Positions 9,954-21,260 of a stretch of DNA of 64,000 bases are shown in pieces. Position 1 is the first letter of the stretch, and every line of letters starts with the position of its first letter. A model generated the notes under the pieces. The model worked only from the letters and a program-made list of their open reading frames with translations, was not told the DNA's origin and searched no databases. The stretch spans positions 248,001 through 312,000 of the forward strand of contig JADJLO010000001.1 in assembly GCA_016710075.1 (NCBI GenBank), given 5' to 3'. Origin of the DNA: Acidobacteriota bacterium (GTDB lineage: Bacteria > Acidobacteriota > Blastocatellia > RBC074). The position numbers and the translations under genes are program-made.

Positions 9954-11357
9954 ATGGTTGACATCGAATCGGAAAATATCGCGGAAGAAATCGGGGTGAT
10001 CAGCGAGCAGGTTGAGATCCCTCTGGTTGCGATCATCGGTCGTCCAAATGTAGGCAAGTCAACGCTCTTCAATCGATTGATCGGATCAAGACGCTCGATT
10101 GTCGGGGATCTCCCGGGCATAACCCGCGACAGAATTTATGGCCAGGCAGAGTGGCAGAACCGTATTTTCCGTGTGGTCGACACTGGCGGCATCGTCCCGG
10201 ATGATGAAGCCCTGATCCCGGTCAATATCTTCAAACAGGCCAAAACGGCGATTGAAGAAGCGAGTCTACTGCTGTTCGTGGTTGACGTCCGTGATGGCAT
10301 TTCGCCGCTCGATGAGGATATCGCGAAGATGATGCATACCCTCGGAAAACCCGTCTTCGTCGTGGCGAATAAATCGGATTCAGCGAAAACAGTCGATCTT
10401 GCAGGCGAGTTTCATCAATTCGGTTATGAGCATGTCATACCGGTATCGGCCGAACATGGAGCCGGCATGGGCGACCTGCTCGATGCCATCATAGACAATC
10501 TCCCGGTGGTTCAGGCCCGGGCGGTTGAACACAGGGATATCCATGTTGCAATCATAGGTCGGCCCAACGTGGGTAAGTCGTCATTGATCAATAAGCTGAT
10601 GGGTGAAGAGCGGGTCATCGTTTCACCGATCCCTGGAACGACGCGTGATGCCGTTGACAGTGTCTTCGAATCGACCGATGAGGACGGAAGCCGGATTCAT
10701 CTGCGGTTGATCGATACAGCCGGAATCAGACGCAAGGGGAAGACCTATGAAATGGCTGAAAAGATGTCGGTGGTCATGGCCAGAAAGCATATCGAACGCG
10801 CAGATGTTGTCCTCATGATGATCGACGCCATCGAGGGCGTCACGGCCATCGATGCCAATATCGCCGGTTATGCACACGAGGCCGGTCGATCGGTCATCAT
10901 TGTCGTCAACAAATGGGACGCCATCGAGAAAGACACTTACACCGTCAAACAATACGAAGAGAAGATCCGCGACACGATGAAGTTTCTCGATTATGCCCCG
11001 ATCGTCTTCATCTCGGCACTGACCGGGCAAAGACTCGTCAAGCTCCCGACCCTGATTGCCCGGGCAAACCGTGCCCGTAATCTGAGAATTCCGACTTCGG
11101 AACTCAACAATTTCTTCCAGGATTATCTTGAGCAGCCCAAGGCCACAATCTCCGCCCGCAGCAGGCTCAAGATAATGTATATCACCCAGGCCGGCGTCAG
11201 ACCCCCAACCTTCGTCGTTTTTACCAGCGGGACCAGGACTAAGATCCATTTTTCATATGAACGCTATCTGATCAACCGTCTCAGGGAGAGCTTCGATTTC
11301 TTTGCCACCCCGATCAGAATTAAACAGCGCAGCAGGGTCAGAAAGCAGGCAGACTGA
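9954..11357 (+). CDS. der: Ribosome biogenesis GTPase Der
   Basis: Double-G-domain GTPase needed for maturation of the 50S ribosomal subunit. Two P-loops are seen: GRPNVGKSTLFNRL near residue 28 and GRPNVGKSSLINKL near residue 205. Each is followed by its DTGG/DTAG switch motif (VVDTGGIV, LIDTAGIR) and a base-recognition motif (NKSD, NKWD). The C-terminal KH-like domain is present (RLKIMYITQAGVRPPTFVVF). ATG 9954 is preferred over GTG 9939 because AAAAGGA lies just upstream. It opens a dense run with the signal peptidase homologue (5 bases downstream), tgt and the sec genes. Confidence 0.95.
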   Translation: MVDIESENIAEEIGVISEQVEIPLVAIIGRPNVGKSTLFNRLIGSRRSIVGDLPGITRDRIYGQAEWQNRIFRVVDTGGIVPDDEALIPVNIFKQAKTAIEEASLLLFVVDVRDGISPLDEDIAKMMHTLGKPVFVVANKSDSAKTVDLAGEFHQFGYEHVIPVSAEHGAGMGDLLDAIIDNLPVVQARAVEHRDIHVAIIGRPNVGKSSLINKLMGEERVIVSPIPGTTRDAVDSVFESTDEDGSRIHLRLIDTAGIRRKGKTYEMAEKMSVVMARKHIERADVVLMMIDAIEGVTAIDANIAGYAHEAGRSVIIVVNKWDAIEKDTYTVKQYEEKIRDTMKFLDYAPIVFISALTGQRLVKLPTLIARANRARNLRIPTSELNNFFQDYLEQPKATISARSRLKIMYITQAGVRPPTFVVFTSGTRTKIHFSYERYLINRLRESFDFFATPIRIKQRSRVRKQAD

Positions 11358-11361
11358 TCTG

Positions 11362-11976
11362 ATGAAAACGTCCAGCAGAATCAGCGCCTTTATCATCGTC
11401 CTGGCGATTATCATCCCGGTCGCCGGGATCAGCTATTACCTTTATCTGTTCAGGGTCGTCAGCGCGGGCACCGATGCGATGGCGAACTCGATTCTCCAGA
11501 ACGACAAGGTTCTTTGCACGAAGAAAGTCGGTTCGATCGAGCGCGGAGATGTGGTCGTCTTCAAATATCCCCGCGATCCACGATCAGAATACCTGATGCG
11601 CGTCATCGGTCTCCCGGGTGAGACAATTCAACTGCAGCGCGATTCGATATTGATCAATGGCGTGCCGCTTGCTGAAGCCAAAACAATGGTCGACCCTGAT
11701 CACAGAGGCAATGTTCTGAAGGAGATTTCTTCTCAAGGCCAGGGTCAATACAGGGCATTTTACGCCGCGGGCGAGGCGATTTCGGATCAATTCGATGAGG
11801 GCGCCAAATATGGCGTCCGACAGCCTTTTCTCATTCCGCAGGGAGAATACTTCCTGCTCGGCGACAACCGCGACAACAGTTTCGACAGCCGATACTGGGG
11901 CAGCCTGCAGGCAAATTCGATTACCGGGAAAGTCATCCTCATCTTCGCATCTAAAAGTAGCGAATCCGGCAAGTGA
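11362..11976 (+). CDS. Signal peptidase I homologue lacking the catalytic Ser and Lys
   Basis: A 204-residue single-pass membrane protein of the S26A (LepB) family. One N-terminal transmembrane helix is followed by clear family boxes: RGDVVVF, RVIGLPGE and GDNRDNSFDSRYWG. In box B the residue aligned with the serine nucleophile is Ala39 (GTDAMANSIL in place of the usual S-M-x-P-T-L). In box D the general-base lysine is Met79 (YLMRVIGLPGE in place of Y-I-K-R). Both dyad residues are therefore missing while the fold is intact. This resembles Staphylococcus SpsA, a known inactive paralogue. ATG 11362 follows the der stop by 4 bases. An active LepB must be encoded elsewhere; the role of this protein is unknown. 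Confidence 0.85.
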   Translation: MKTSSRISAFIIVLAIIIPVAGISYYLYLFRVVSAGTDAMANSILQNDKVLCTKKVGSIERGDVVVFKYPRDPRSEYLMRVIGLPGETIQLQRDSILINGVPLAEAKTMVDPDHRGNVLKEISSQGQGQYRAFYAAGEAISDQFDEGAKYGVRQPFLIPQGEYFLLGDNRDNSFDSRYWGSLQANSITGKVILIFASKSSESGK

Positions 11977-11996
11977 GGGAGTTTGAACTCTTTTTT

Positions 11997-13176
11997 GTGA
12001 GCCATCTGACATTTACAATAACGGGGAAAGACACCGAGACCGAAGCGCGATCAGGCGTCATTCGCACATCTCACAGTGAAATCGAGACTCCTGTGTTCAT
12101 GCCGGTCGGGACTCAGGGGACGGTCAAGGCGATCACGCAGGAGATGCTCGAATCGCTCGACGCGCGGATCATCCTCGGCAACACCTACCATCTTTTTCTG
12201 AGGCCTGGTCACGAGACCATTCTGCACCTTGGCGGACTTCACAAGTTCATCTCCTGGGAGCGCTCCCTGCTGACCGACAGTGGAGGCTTTCAGGTGTTCA
12301 GTCTCGGCGAACTTCGCAAGATCAGGGAAGAAGGCGTCGAATTCCGGTCTCATCTCGACGGCTCAAGCAAGTTCATCTCGCCCGAAGTCTCGATGCGGAT
12401 TCAGCACGCTCTCGGCTCGGATATCGTCATGGCATTCGATGAATGCACTCCTTATCCGGCATCGCATCAAGAGGCGCTCGATTCTCTCGAACTTACGGCG
12501 CGCTGGGCTTCAAGGTCGCGCAGGGAATTCGATCTTCTCAAAGACAGCCCTGCTTCAACCGCTCTTCACCCCTCACTCTTCGGAATTATTCAGGGAAGCG
12601 TTTTTCAGGATCTGAGAAGACAGAGCCTTGATCAATTGGCCGAAATCGGGTTTGAGGGTTATGCGATCGGCGGCCTGAGCGTCGGCGAAGAGAAACCTCA
12701 AATGTATGACACCGTCGAGTATATTGCGCCAATGATGCCGGGCTCCCGGCCGCGATACCTGATGGGTGTCGGGACTCCCGAAGACCTGGTTGAATGCGTC
12801 GCCAGAGGCGTCGATATGTTCGATTGCGTCATCTCTACCTACACGGAACGCCCGCAACGGTCAGGTCTTCACTTCGCTCGGCAAGATGAATATCAGAAAT
12901 GCCAGATTTGCGCAGGATGATCGGCCTTTGGACCAGTCATGCGCCTGCAGCGTCTGCAGAAGATACTCAAGAGCCTATATCCGCCATCTTTATAATACCG
13001 GAGAGATGCTTGCCTCGACCCTCTGCTCCTACCATAACCTGGCCTTCTACCTTGACACTATGCGTCAAATCAGGCAATCTATCGCACTTGGCGAGTTCGC
13101 AGCTTTTCGCAGGCGTTACCTTGATAGATATGGTAGCCGCGACCGGCTTGCGGTCAGTCAAGGCCTCGATTCGTAG
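11997..13176 (+). CDS. tgt: tRNA-guanine transglycosylase (frameshifted)
   Basis: Queuosine tRNA-guanine(34) transglycosylase, which swaps guanine for preQ1 in GUN-anticodon tRNAs. The first frame carries TPVFMPVGTQGTVK, LGNTYHLFLRPG, the nucleophile-region GGFQVFSLGEL, and FDECTPYP. It then breaks after MFDCVI. The next frame continues TRNARNGQVFTSLGK and the zinc-site region CSVCRRYSRAYIRHL. The break coincides with a tandem 4-base duplication CTAC-CTAC at 12835-12842; removing one copy restores VISTRNARNG, close to the canonical VMPTRNARNG. GTG 11997 fits the family N-terminus; an upstream GTG at 11973 overlaps the previous stop. Length after repair is about 390 residues, normal for Tgt. 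Confidence 0.9.
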
Positions 13177-13257
13177 AGCTTTGAGAAGCAATTATTCAGA
13201 AGCTATTATTGCGACGAGTCCAAATCTTTTGAGAGAAAAGGTCTACCCGCCCAGGTG

Positions 13258-13588
13258 ATGTCACATCATATCGCTTTTTTCCTGTTGCAGGCACAAGGAG
13301 GCAGTGCTCTTGGAATGCTTATTCCAATGGTCCTGGTCTTTGTGCTCTTCTATTTTCTGATTATCATGCCCCAGCGAAAGCGCCAGAAAGCCGTTGATGA
13401 GATGCTCAACAACCTCAAAGCCGGCGATAAGGTTACTGACCAGTGGCGGGCTATACGGTACCATCGTCAGTGTTCGCGACGACAAACGCACCGTACAATT
13501 GAAAATATCCGAGAACCCCGTTATCAGGGTGGAAGTTGCTCGCACGGCGATATCCGGTCTGCAGGAGACTCCCGCAGAGACCAAATAG
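13258..13588 (+). CDS. yajC: Preprotein translocase subunit YajC (frameshifted)
   Basis: Small single-pass accessory subunit of the Sec translocon. After the membrane helix (MLIPMVLVFVLFYFLIIM) comes the family signature PQRKRQKAVDEML, then NNLKAGDKV. The frame breaks near 13434-13441, where one extra base is present. The downstream frame gives the conserved TSGGLYGTIVSVRD and ends with ISGLQETPAETK. Its position directly ahead of secD and secF is the standard arrangement. The frameshift is probably a sequence error. Confidence 0.85.
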
Positions 13589-13673
13589 CGCCGAACAGCG
13601 ATCAATTTATTAATATCAAAATCACATTTCAGGTATTGAAGGGATACGCTTCAAACCGGTCAACACAGGTTTT

Positions 13674-15332
13674 ATGAACAAGAGTCTTCGCACACGTGGA
13701 ATTTTAGTCTTGGTTGTGACGCTGGTCGCTTTGATCATTACGATCGGGCCCTGGAACAAACCCAAGGAATATGCTCGCAGCGCCGGCGATTTTTTCAGCC
13801 CCTCAAAGCTCAAGCAGAATATTTCCGAAAACATCAAGCTCGGTCTCGATCTCAAAGGCGGAACGCACCTCGTCATGCAGGTTCAGGCCGACGATGCAAT
13901 CAAGGCGATCACCGAAGGTAACCGGCAGAAAGCAGTCGATGAACTCAAGAAAGCACCAATCGAGTTCACCGATGTGAAAACGCCACAGAACGGCCTTCTG
14001 GTGGTTGAGACCGCCGATGCCACGAGGCAATCTGAGATCAGCAATAAGCTCCTGCCGTTCTTTGGCAGCGATGTCTGGGAAGTCAGCACGACCACCAGTC
14101 CGGCTACCGTAACTTTCAAAATGAAGAGTTCGGCTGCGGATCTGTTCCGCAAGGAAGCGACTGAACAGGCGAAGACGATCATCGAGCAGCGAATCAACGC
14201 TTTCGGCGTCGCGGAACCGACAATTCAGCTTCATGGCCGGCAGGAGGATCATCAGATTCTGGTGCAGATGCCCGGCGTCGATAATCCGGAGCGCGTCAAG
14301 GAACTGATCAAGGGCGAAGCCCGACTCGAACTCAAAGCCGTTGTCCCGCCGGGCACGCTCTACAAGACAAAGGAAGAAGCCCTCGGCACCTTTGGCGGCA
14401 CTGTCCCGAGCGATCGTGAAATCCTCCCGATCAACGAAAACGCTCCGATGGCGGATCCTTCCAGGGTTTTTATATCCTCGAGAAAACTCCGATCATCACC
14501 GGAGCCGACCTCCGCGATGCGCGCGGATTGCCTGCGCAGCAGGGTGTGAAGCTATCGCGTCTCCTTCAGCCTTAAACCCGGCGCCGACGAGAGATTCGGT
14601 AACTGGACCGAGAAGAACATCGGCAACCTGCTTGCCATTGTCCTGAGTGGGCAGATCAAGAGCGCTCCCTCGATCAGAAACAAGATCACCGACACCGGTG
14701 AAATCACAGGCAACTTCACTAAACAGGAATCCGAAGATCTCGGGCTTGTCCTTCGATCAGGCGCGCTGCCGGCCAAGGTCGTCTATCTCGAAGAGAGAAC
14801 CGTCGGCCCTTCACTCGGCGCCGATTCGATTCGACAGGGAATCACCGCTTCCATCATCGGTCTTGCCCTTGTTGTCTTGTTCATGCTCTTCTACTATAAA
14901 TTATCCGGCGTCAACGCCGTCCTTGCCCTGCTCCTGAACCTGATCATCCTGATCGCTGGTCTGGCAATGTTCAGCGCCACTCTGACCCTGCCCGGCATCG
15001 CTGGCGTGATTCTGACCATCGGTATGGCAGTCGACTCGAACGTCCTGATCTTCGAGCGTATCCGGGAGGAGCTCCGAGCCGGCAAGATCGTAAAATCCGC
15101 CATCGATACCGGATTCGATAAGGCTTTCGTCACCATTATCGACACTCACGTCACGACCATCGTTTCGGCCGCATTCCTCTATTTCTTTGGAACCGGGCCC
15201 ATTCGCGGCTTTGCCGTCACGTTGACAATCGGCCTGCTTGCAAATCTCTTTACGGCCGTCTACGTGTCACGCTCGATGTTTATGTGGGAGATTAATCGAG
15301 GCGGAAAACCGGCCGATACCCTCAGTATCTGA
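13674..15332 (+). CDS. secD: Protein translocase subunit SecD (two compensating frameshifts)
   Basis: RND-like Sec accessory subunit using the proton gradient to pull exported proteins. The N-terminal helix is LVLVVTLVALIITIG, then NIKLGLDLKGGTHLVMQV. The P1-type periplasmic domain follows, and after the break SGQIKSAPSI and LRSGALPAKV lead into the membrane half, which contains the characteristic GMAVDSNVLIFERIREEL. Between about 14467 and 14565 the protein runs in another frame (YILEKTPIITGADLRDARG). One base is missing in a T-run at 14467-14471 and one extra base lies near 14565, so the original frame returns. Total length is normal. Because SecD is important for growth, these are most likely sequence errors. 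Confidence 0.9.
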
Positions 15333-15392
15333 GCCTTAACAGAAATATTCAGATTTCAGAAATCAACCTAATTTATTGGATATTGAGTTGTT

Positions 15393-16775
15393 ATGATTGA
15401 AATTTTTAAACACGCAAATTACGACTTTCTGGGCAAGAAGTGGTTTTTCATCGGTCTCTCCTGGGTTCTCATTCTGGCTGGCGCCGCTTCGGTGGTTTAT
15501 CGCGCGTTCGACGGGAAGGATAATACGCATCCCTTTAATATGGGTGTTGATTTTTCCGGCGGAACTCTGGTGACAGTCAAGTTCAAGCAGAAGCCTGATC
15601 TCGGCAGGCTCAGGGCCAGTCTGGAGAAGCAGGGAATCGAAGGGCCGAAGATTTCTTTGCAGCCAGTCAGCGATCAGATCGGGCAGGCTCCACGCAACGA
15701 GGTGCTGGTTCGCCTCCCCAACCTCGTCGAGGTTCAGCGTCAGTCGGGTCAGTCTGAAACCGCGGCCAGGGCCACCAGCGATGCCGATATCGGCAAGCTC
15801 AAGATTCTCGCCGCACTGGCCACCTTCGATGACTCATCGACACAGGGCAAGATCAATATCAATCTGAGAGGCCGCGATGATCTCAAATCAGATCTCATGG
15901 CCAAGGCCGGTCTCGATGTTCAACGCGCCGGTGAGGCAGCTCAGAGAATAGTCGATTATCGTGAAAAGTCCCGCGGCGGACTCATTGCAGACATCAGCGA
16001 GGTCAAGAATCTGGGAGGAATCGATCCCCAAACCGGGGACGTCATCGGCAACAATTTCTTTGCCGGCGCGGCTTCGGTCAAGAGCGCTGAAGCTGTCAGC
16101 CCGCAGGTCGGCGCCGACCTGCGCAACAGAGCCGTCGTGGTGACCATCGTCTCCTGCCTCGGCATGCTTCTCTTTGTCGCTTTCAGATTCAAGTCCTGGG
16201 GCTTCGGCATCGGAGCCGTCATCGCGGTTTTTCATGACGTTCTGGTGACACTCGGCATCTTCTCGATCATGCAGTGGGAGATCAATCTCACCGTCATCGC
16301 CGCTTTGCTCACTCTCGTCGGTTACTCGATGAACGATACCATCGTCATCTTTGACCGAATCAGGGAGATGATGAGAACCAAGCGCCGTGAAGGTCTCGAG
16401 AAGCTTTCAAACGATGCCATCAACCAGACGCTTTCCCGAACCATTATCACCTCAGGACTGACTTTTCTGACCGTTGTCGCCATGCTGGTCTTTGGCGGTG
16501 AAGTTCTCAAGAGCTTCTCCTGGGCACTGTTTATCGGGATTATCATCGGAACCTATTCGTCGATCTATATCGCCAGCCCCTTTATGCTTATGTGGGAAGC
16601 CTGGCGGAACAGTTCGCGCACAGCCATTGCCGGCGTACCCGTGTCAGGCGGCGGCGTGGCGGCTTCCGGCGCAAAATCAGGCTCCGGTAGCGGATCCGCA
16701 GGCGTGACCGAGCAGATGCTCGCCGCTGCGGGCGTCTCCACCGCTCAACGGAAACCGAAGAAAAAAGGCAAATAG
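15393..16775 (+). CDS. secF: Protein translocase subunit SecF with a helix-hairpin-helix-like insert
   Basis: SecF partner of SecD, 460 residues, longer than the usual 300-350. The start has DFLGKKWFFIGLSWVL, then NMGVDFSGGTLVTVKF, the family hallmark. The membrane domain holds GYSMNDTIVIFDRIREMM. The periplasmic part is extended by an insert near residues 160-215 with AAQRIVDYREKSRGG and ISEVKNLGGI, which resembles helix-hairpin-helix repeats of ComEA/GspK type. The tail is Ser/Gly/Lys-rich and cytoplasmic. The gene is intact, 60 bases after secD. Confidence 0.92.
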   Translation: MIEIFKHANYDFLGKKWFFIGLSWVLILAGAASVVYRAFDGKDNTHPFNMGVDFSGGTLVTVKFKQKPDLGRLRASLEKQGIEGPKISLQPVSDQIGQAPRNEVLVRLPNLVEVQRQSGQSETAARATSDADIGKLKILAALATFDDSSTQGKININLRGRDDLKSDLMAKAGLDVQRAGEAAQRIVDYREKSRGGLIADISEVKNLGGIDPQTGDVIGNNFFAGAASVKSAEAVSPQVGADLRNRAVVVTIVSCLGMLLFVAFRFKSWGFGIGAVIAVFHDVLVTLGIFSIMQWEINLTVIAALLTLVGYSMNDTIVIFDRIREMMRTKRREGLEKLSNDAINQTLSRTIITSGLTFLTVVAMLVFGGEVLKSFSWALFIGIIIGTYSSIYIASPFMLMWEAWRNSSRTAIAGVPVSGGGVAASGAKSGSGSGSAGVTEQMLAAAGVSTAQRKPKKKGK

Positions 16776-18112
<1,337 letters not shown>

Positions 18113-18365
18113 GCATCTTCTTCCAAGGGAAGATCTCGACAGATGGCGAGATATTCCCCCTTTGGAAATGCCGGCGTCAAAACCGTTTTTTTTACGTGGT
18201 CCGGACTTCGCCGATACGATGAGGAACATTACCTCACTAGCGGGGTCTAAGATGGTGATACAGTTCACCAAAACAATCACTCAGTTCGCATATTATCAGG
18301 AAGAAAAAAATGCGGATTGAGAGAAGTTCTAATTACAGCAACCAATATTGGAGGATTTCGATATC

Positions 18366-19118
18366 ATGATGATCTTGCTTAGCCAAATCTGGTTGGCAGT
18401 AACGCCGTTCGCTCTGTTTATCGCAGAAGGCGGTGATGCACAGTCTTTCGACTTCTCGTTGATGGGCATGATCCGCAACATGGGTAAAGTCGCCCTTGGC
18501 GTGGTCTTTGTGCTGCTTATTATGTCAATCTGGTCAATCGCAATCATGGTTGAGCGCTACCTTACATTCAGCGCAGCCAAGAACCAGTCCCGTGAATTTG
18601 CACCGAAAGTCGCCAATGCATTGAAGAATCAGAAGATCGATGAAGCAATCAGCCTTTCGGACAAGTTCAAAAAGAGCCACCTGGCAATGGTAGTCAATGC
18701 CGGTCTGCAGGAATTCCGTGCTCACCAGCTTTCGAGCGATCTATCTGGTGAGATTGTTGATGCATCCAAGCGCGCCCTTCAGCGTGCCTCCGCCATCAAG
18801 ATTTCCGAGTTCAGGCGTGGTCTGTCCGGCCTCGCGACCATCGGTTCGACCGCACCGTTCGTCGGACTTTTCGGAACGGTGTTCGGCATCATCAACGCCT
18901 TCCAGGGCATGCGCAGCGCAGAGACGGCCGGTATCTCGGCTGTGGCCGGCGGTATTGCCGAGGCTCTCTTTACGACCGCATTCGGGTTGCTCGTGGCGGT
19001 GCCCGCAGTTTGGTTGTTCAACTACTTCACCAGCAAGGTGGAAAATTTCGTCGTCGAAATGGACAACTCATCAGCGGAACTCATCGATTACTTCCTGAAG
19101 CAGAGAGGCAAGAAGTAA
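18366..19118 (+). CDS. exbB: MotA/TolQ/ExbB proton channel protein
   Basis: A 250-residue polytopic inner-membrane subunit of the TonB motor. Three helices are visible: VALGVVFVLLIMSIWSIAIM, LATIGSTAPFVGLFGTVFGI and the C-terminal LFTTAFGLLVAVPAVWLFNY. The conserved motifs GSTAPFVGLFGTVFGI and GGIAEALFTTAFGLLVAVPA identify the MotA/TolQ/ExbB channel family. ATG 18366 is chosen because GGAGG lies at 18350-18354. It sits between tonB and two exbD genes, which favours ExbB over TolQ. Confidence 0.9.
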   Translation: MMILLSQIWLAVTPFALFIAEGGDAQSFDFSLMGMIRNMGKVALGVVFVLLIMSIWSIAIMVERYLTFSAAKNQSREFAPKVANALKNQKIDEAISLSDKFKKSHLAMVVNAGLQEFRAHQLSSDLSGEIVDASKRALQRASAIKISEFRRGLSGLATIGSTAPFVGLFGTVFGIINAFQGMRSAETAGISAVAGGIAEALFTTAFGLLVAVPAVWLFNYFTSKVENFVVEMDNSSAELIDYFLKQRGKK

Positions 19119-19265
19119 CAATCACGGCAGGGTCGGATTCTTCAATAGGAAATTTGGTGGCGAGCCCGCAAATTAAACTTTGTTTTCGGGTTCGCCGCCA
19201 TGCTGAACCTGCAAGGATCCTCAGGCAGACTGCCAATTGCTTTTCAGCATGAGGAGGGATTATTT

Positions 19266-19709
<444 letters not shown>

Positions 19710-19749
19710 CTATTTGGACTTGTTATTCATTTAATAAGGAGATATCGCC

Positions 19750-20175
19750 ATGGGAATGGGCGGATCAAGCGGTAAGGACGCAACTCCGTATATCAACGTC
19801 ACGCCGCTAATAGACGTATTGCTGGTGCTGCTGATTATCTTCATGGTTATCAGCCCGCAGAAGCCGCATCGTTTTGAGGCAAAAGTTCCTGAGAAGCCGC
19901 CTGAGAATATGAAAGACGCTCCTCCGGATCCGTTGAGCCTTCTGGTTACGGTCCCAAAGGCCGGCGGCGGCTATAAGCTCAATACCGAGGAGCTCAATAA
20001 GGCTCTTTATGATCGACTCTTTGCGGCTCTTAATGGTCGTCCGAACGATCGAAAGGCAGTATTTATCAAAGCCCCGCGAACGTTAGCTTACGGCGAGGTG
20101 ATTAAAGTCATTGACGAAGTCAAAAAGGCTGGGGGACAGCCTATCGGTCTTCAGATCGAAGATCTGGAGCAGTAA
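19750..20175 (+). CDS. exbD: ExbD/TolR biopolymer transport protein (copy 2)
   Basis: A 141-residue second ExbD, with the helix motif NVTPLIDVLLVLLIIFMVIS and conserved Asp, and a periplasmic domain ending GGQPIGLQIEDLEQ. AAGGAGAT precedes the start. Paired divergent ExbD copies in one TonB operon are common in Acidobacteriota; a heteromeric motor is an inference. A 9-bp hairpin (20208-20239) follows the stop. Confidence 0.9.
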   Translation: MGMGGSSGKDATPYINVTPLIDVLLVLLIIFMVISPQKPHRFEAKVPEKPPENMKDAPPDPLSLLVTVPKAGGGYKLNTEELNKALYDRLFAALNGRPNDRKAVFIKAPRTLAYGEVIKVIDEVKKAGGQPIGLQIEDLEQ

Positions 20176-20332
20176 CTCGACAATCATATTTTCCATAGAG
20201 AGCTGGTTAAGCAGGAGGGGGTGGTATCAGTCCTGCTTATTTGGCGATAGAAGTCGTTTTCAGAGTGCGGCTCCATTCGCCGAATATTGAGAGCTCTCTG
20301 GATAATTCATTTAACGGAGAAATCCTACTATT

Positions 20333-21190
20333 ATGAGAGTCATCCGTAATAATTATGCTAACGCGCTCTTGTTATTATTAATATCAGCGTTGACAGTTCT
20401 CAATTCTGGTTGTGATTACATGCGAAAGGTGATCGCCAAGGACAAGATCAATCAGGGAGCTATTCTTTACAACCAGGGCCGAATGAAAGAGGCTCAGGAG
20501 TTTTTCAAAGAGGCCAAAGAGACTGATACTACGAATCCGATTGCCTTCTTGTATTATGGTGCAACACTGGTTAAAGACTATAAGACTCTGGCAGGTGACG
20601 AGAGAACGAAGGTTGCCAACCAGGCGCTGGACGTATACAAGCAGGCTCTTGAGCTTGCGGGAAACAACTGCGCTACACGTGACAATGCCATCAGCTACAT
20701 CTCAACGATCTATGATGATCTGGCGAATGTGGAAGAAAACCGCAACTGGCTTCTGAAGCGCGCTGATCCGAACGGTCCATGTCCAGCCAAGAAAGAGATC
20801 CAGGCTACAACTTTGTACTCGATTGCGGTGAAATACTGGACATGTTCCTACGACCAGACGACCCGATACCAGGATAAAACCGCCATTGCCAGGGATCCGT
20901 TCCACTATCGTAATATGGATTACCCGGACGCTCTTCCGGATAAGAGAAAAGCAGAAGAGTGCGTCACCAAGGGCCTTGAATATATCGAAAAGGCACTCTC
21001 GGTGGACAACGAGTATGTGGATGCGATGTTTTATAAGGGGCTTCTTTACAGGGAACGACAGAAGATGACCAAGGAAGAGCCCAAGCGCAAGGAACTCAAC
21101 GCGATGGCTCAGAAGATAGCCGATGAGGCCTCGGCTCTGCAGAAGAAGAAAGAAGCCGCCGCACAGCAGCAGGCGACACCGCAAGGTTGA
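20333..21190 (+). CDS. TPR-containing lipoprotein
   Basis: A 285-residue lipoprotein: signal with lipobox LNSGC, then helical TPR-type repeats (GAILYNQGRMKEAQEFFKEA; ALSVDNEYVDAMFYKGLLYR) and a Lys/Gln/Ala-rich tail. It is therefore anchored in a membrane facing the periplasm. It directly follows the TonB motor genes on the same strand, and a terminator ends the unit at 21217, so it probably belongs to that system, possibly as a scaffold. No enzymatic motif is visible. Confidence 0.75.
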   Translation: MRVIRNNYANALLLLLISALTVLNSGCDYMRKVIAKDKINQGAILYNQGRMKEAQEFFKEAKETDTTNPIAFLYYGATLVKDYKTLAGDERTKVANQALDVYKQALELAGNNCATRDNAISYISTIYDDLANVEENRNWLLKRADPNGPCPAKKEIQATTLYSIAVKYWTCSYDQTTRYQDKTAIARDPFHYRNMDYPDALPDKRKAEECVTKGLEYIEKALSVDNEYVDAMFYKGLLYRERQKMTKEEPKRKELNAMAQKIADEASALQKKKEAAAQQQATPQG

Positions 21191-21216
21191 TCGATTTTCA
21201 AGTCTTAATTCACAAT

Positions 21217-21256
21217 AGCCAGTGAGCATTATCTGATGCTCACTGGCTGTTTTGTC
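21217..21256 (+). terminator. Rho-independent terminator after the TPR lipoprotein
   Basis: Perfect 13-bp stem AGCCAGTGAGCAT with its complement (21217-21229 and 21236-21248), a 6-base loop, then GTTTTGTCT. It ends only a few bases before the next start codon. Confidence 0.85.
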
Positions 21257-21260
21257 TATT

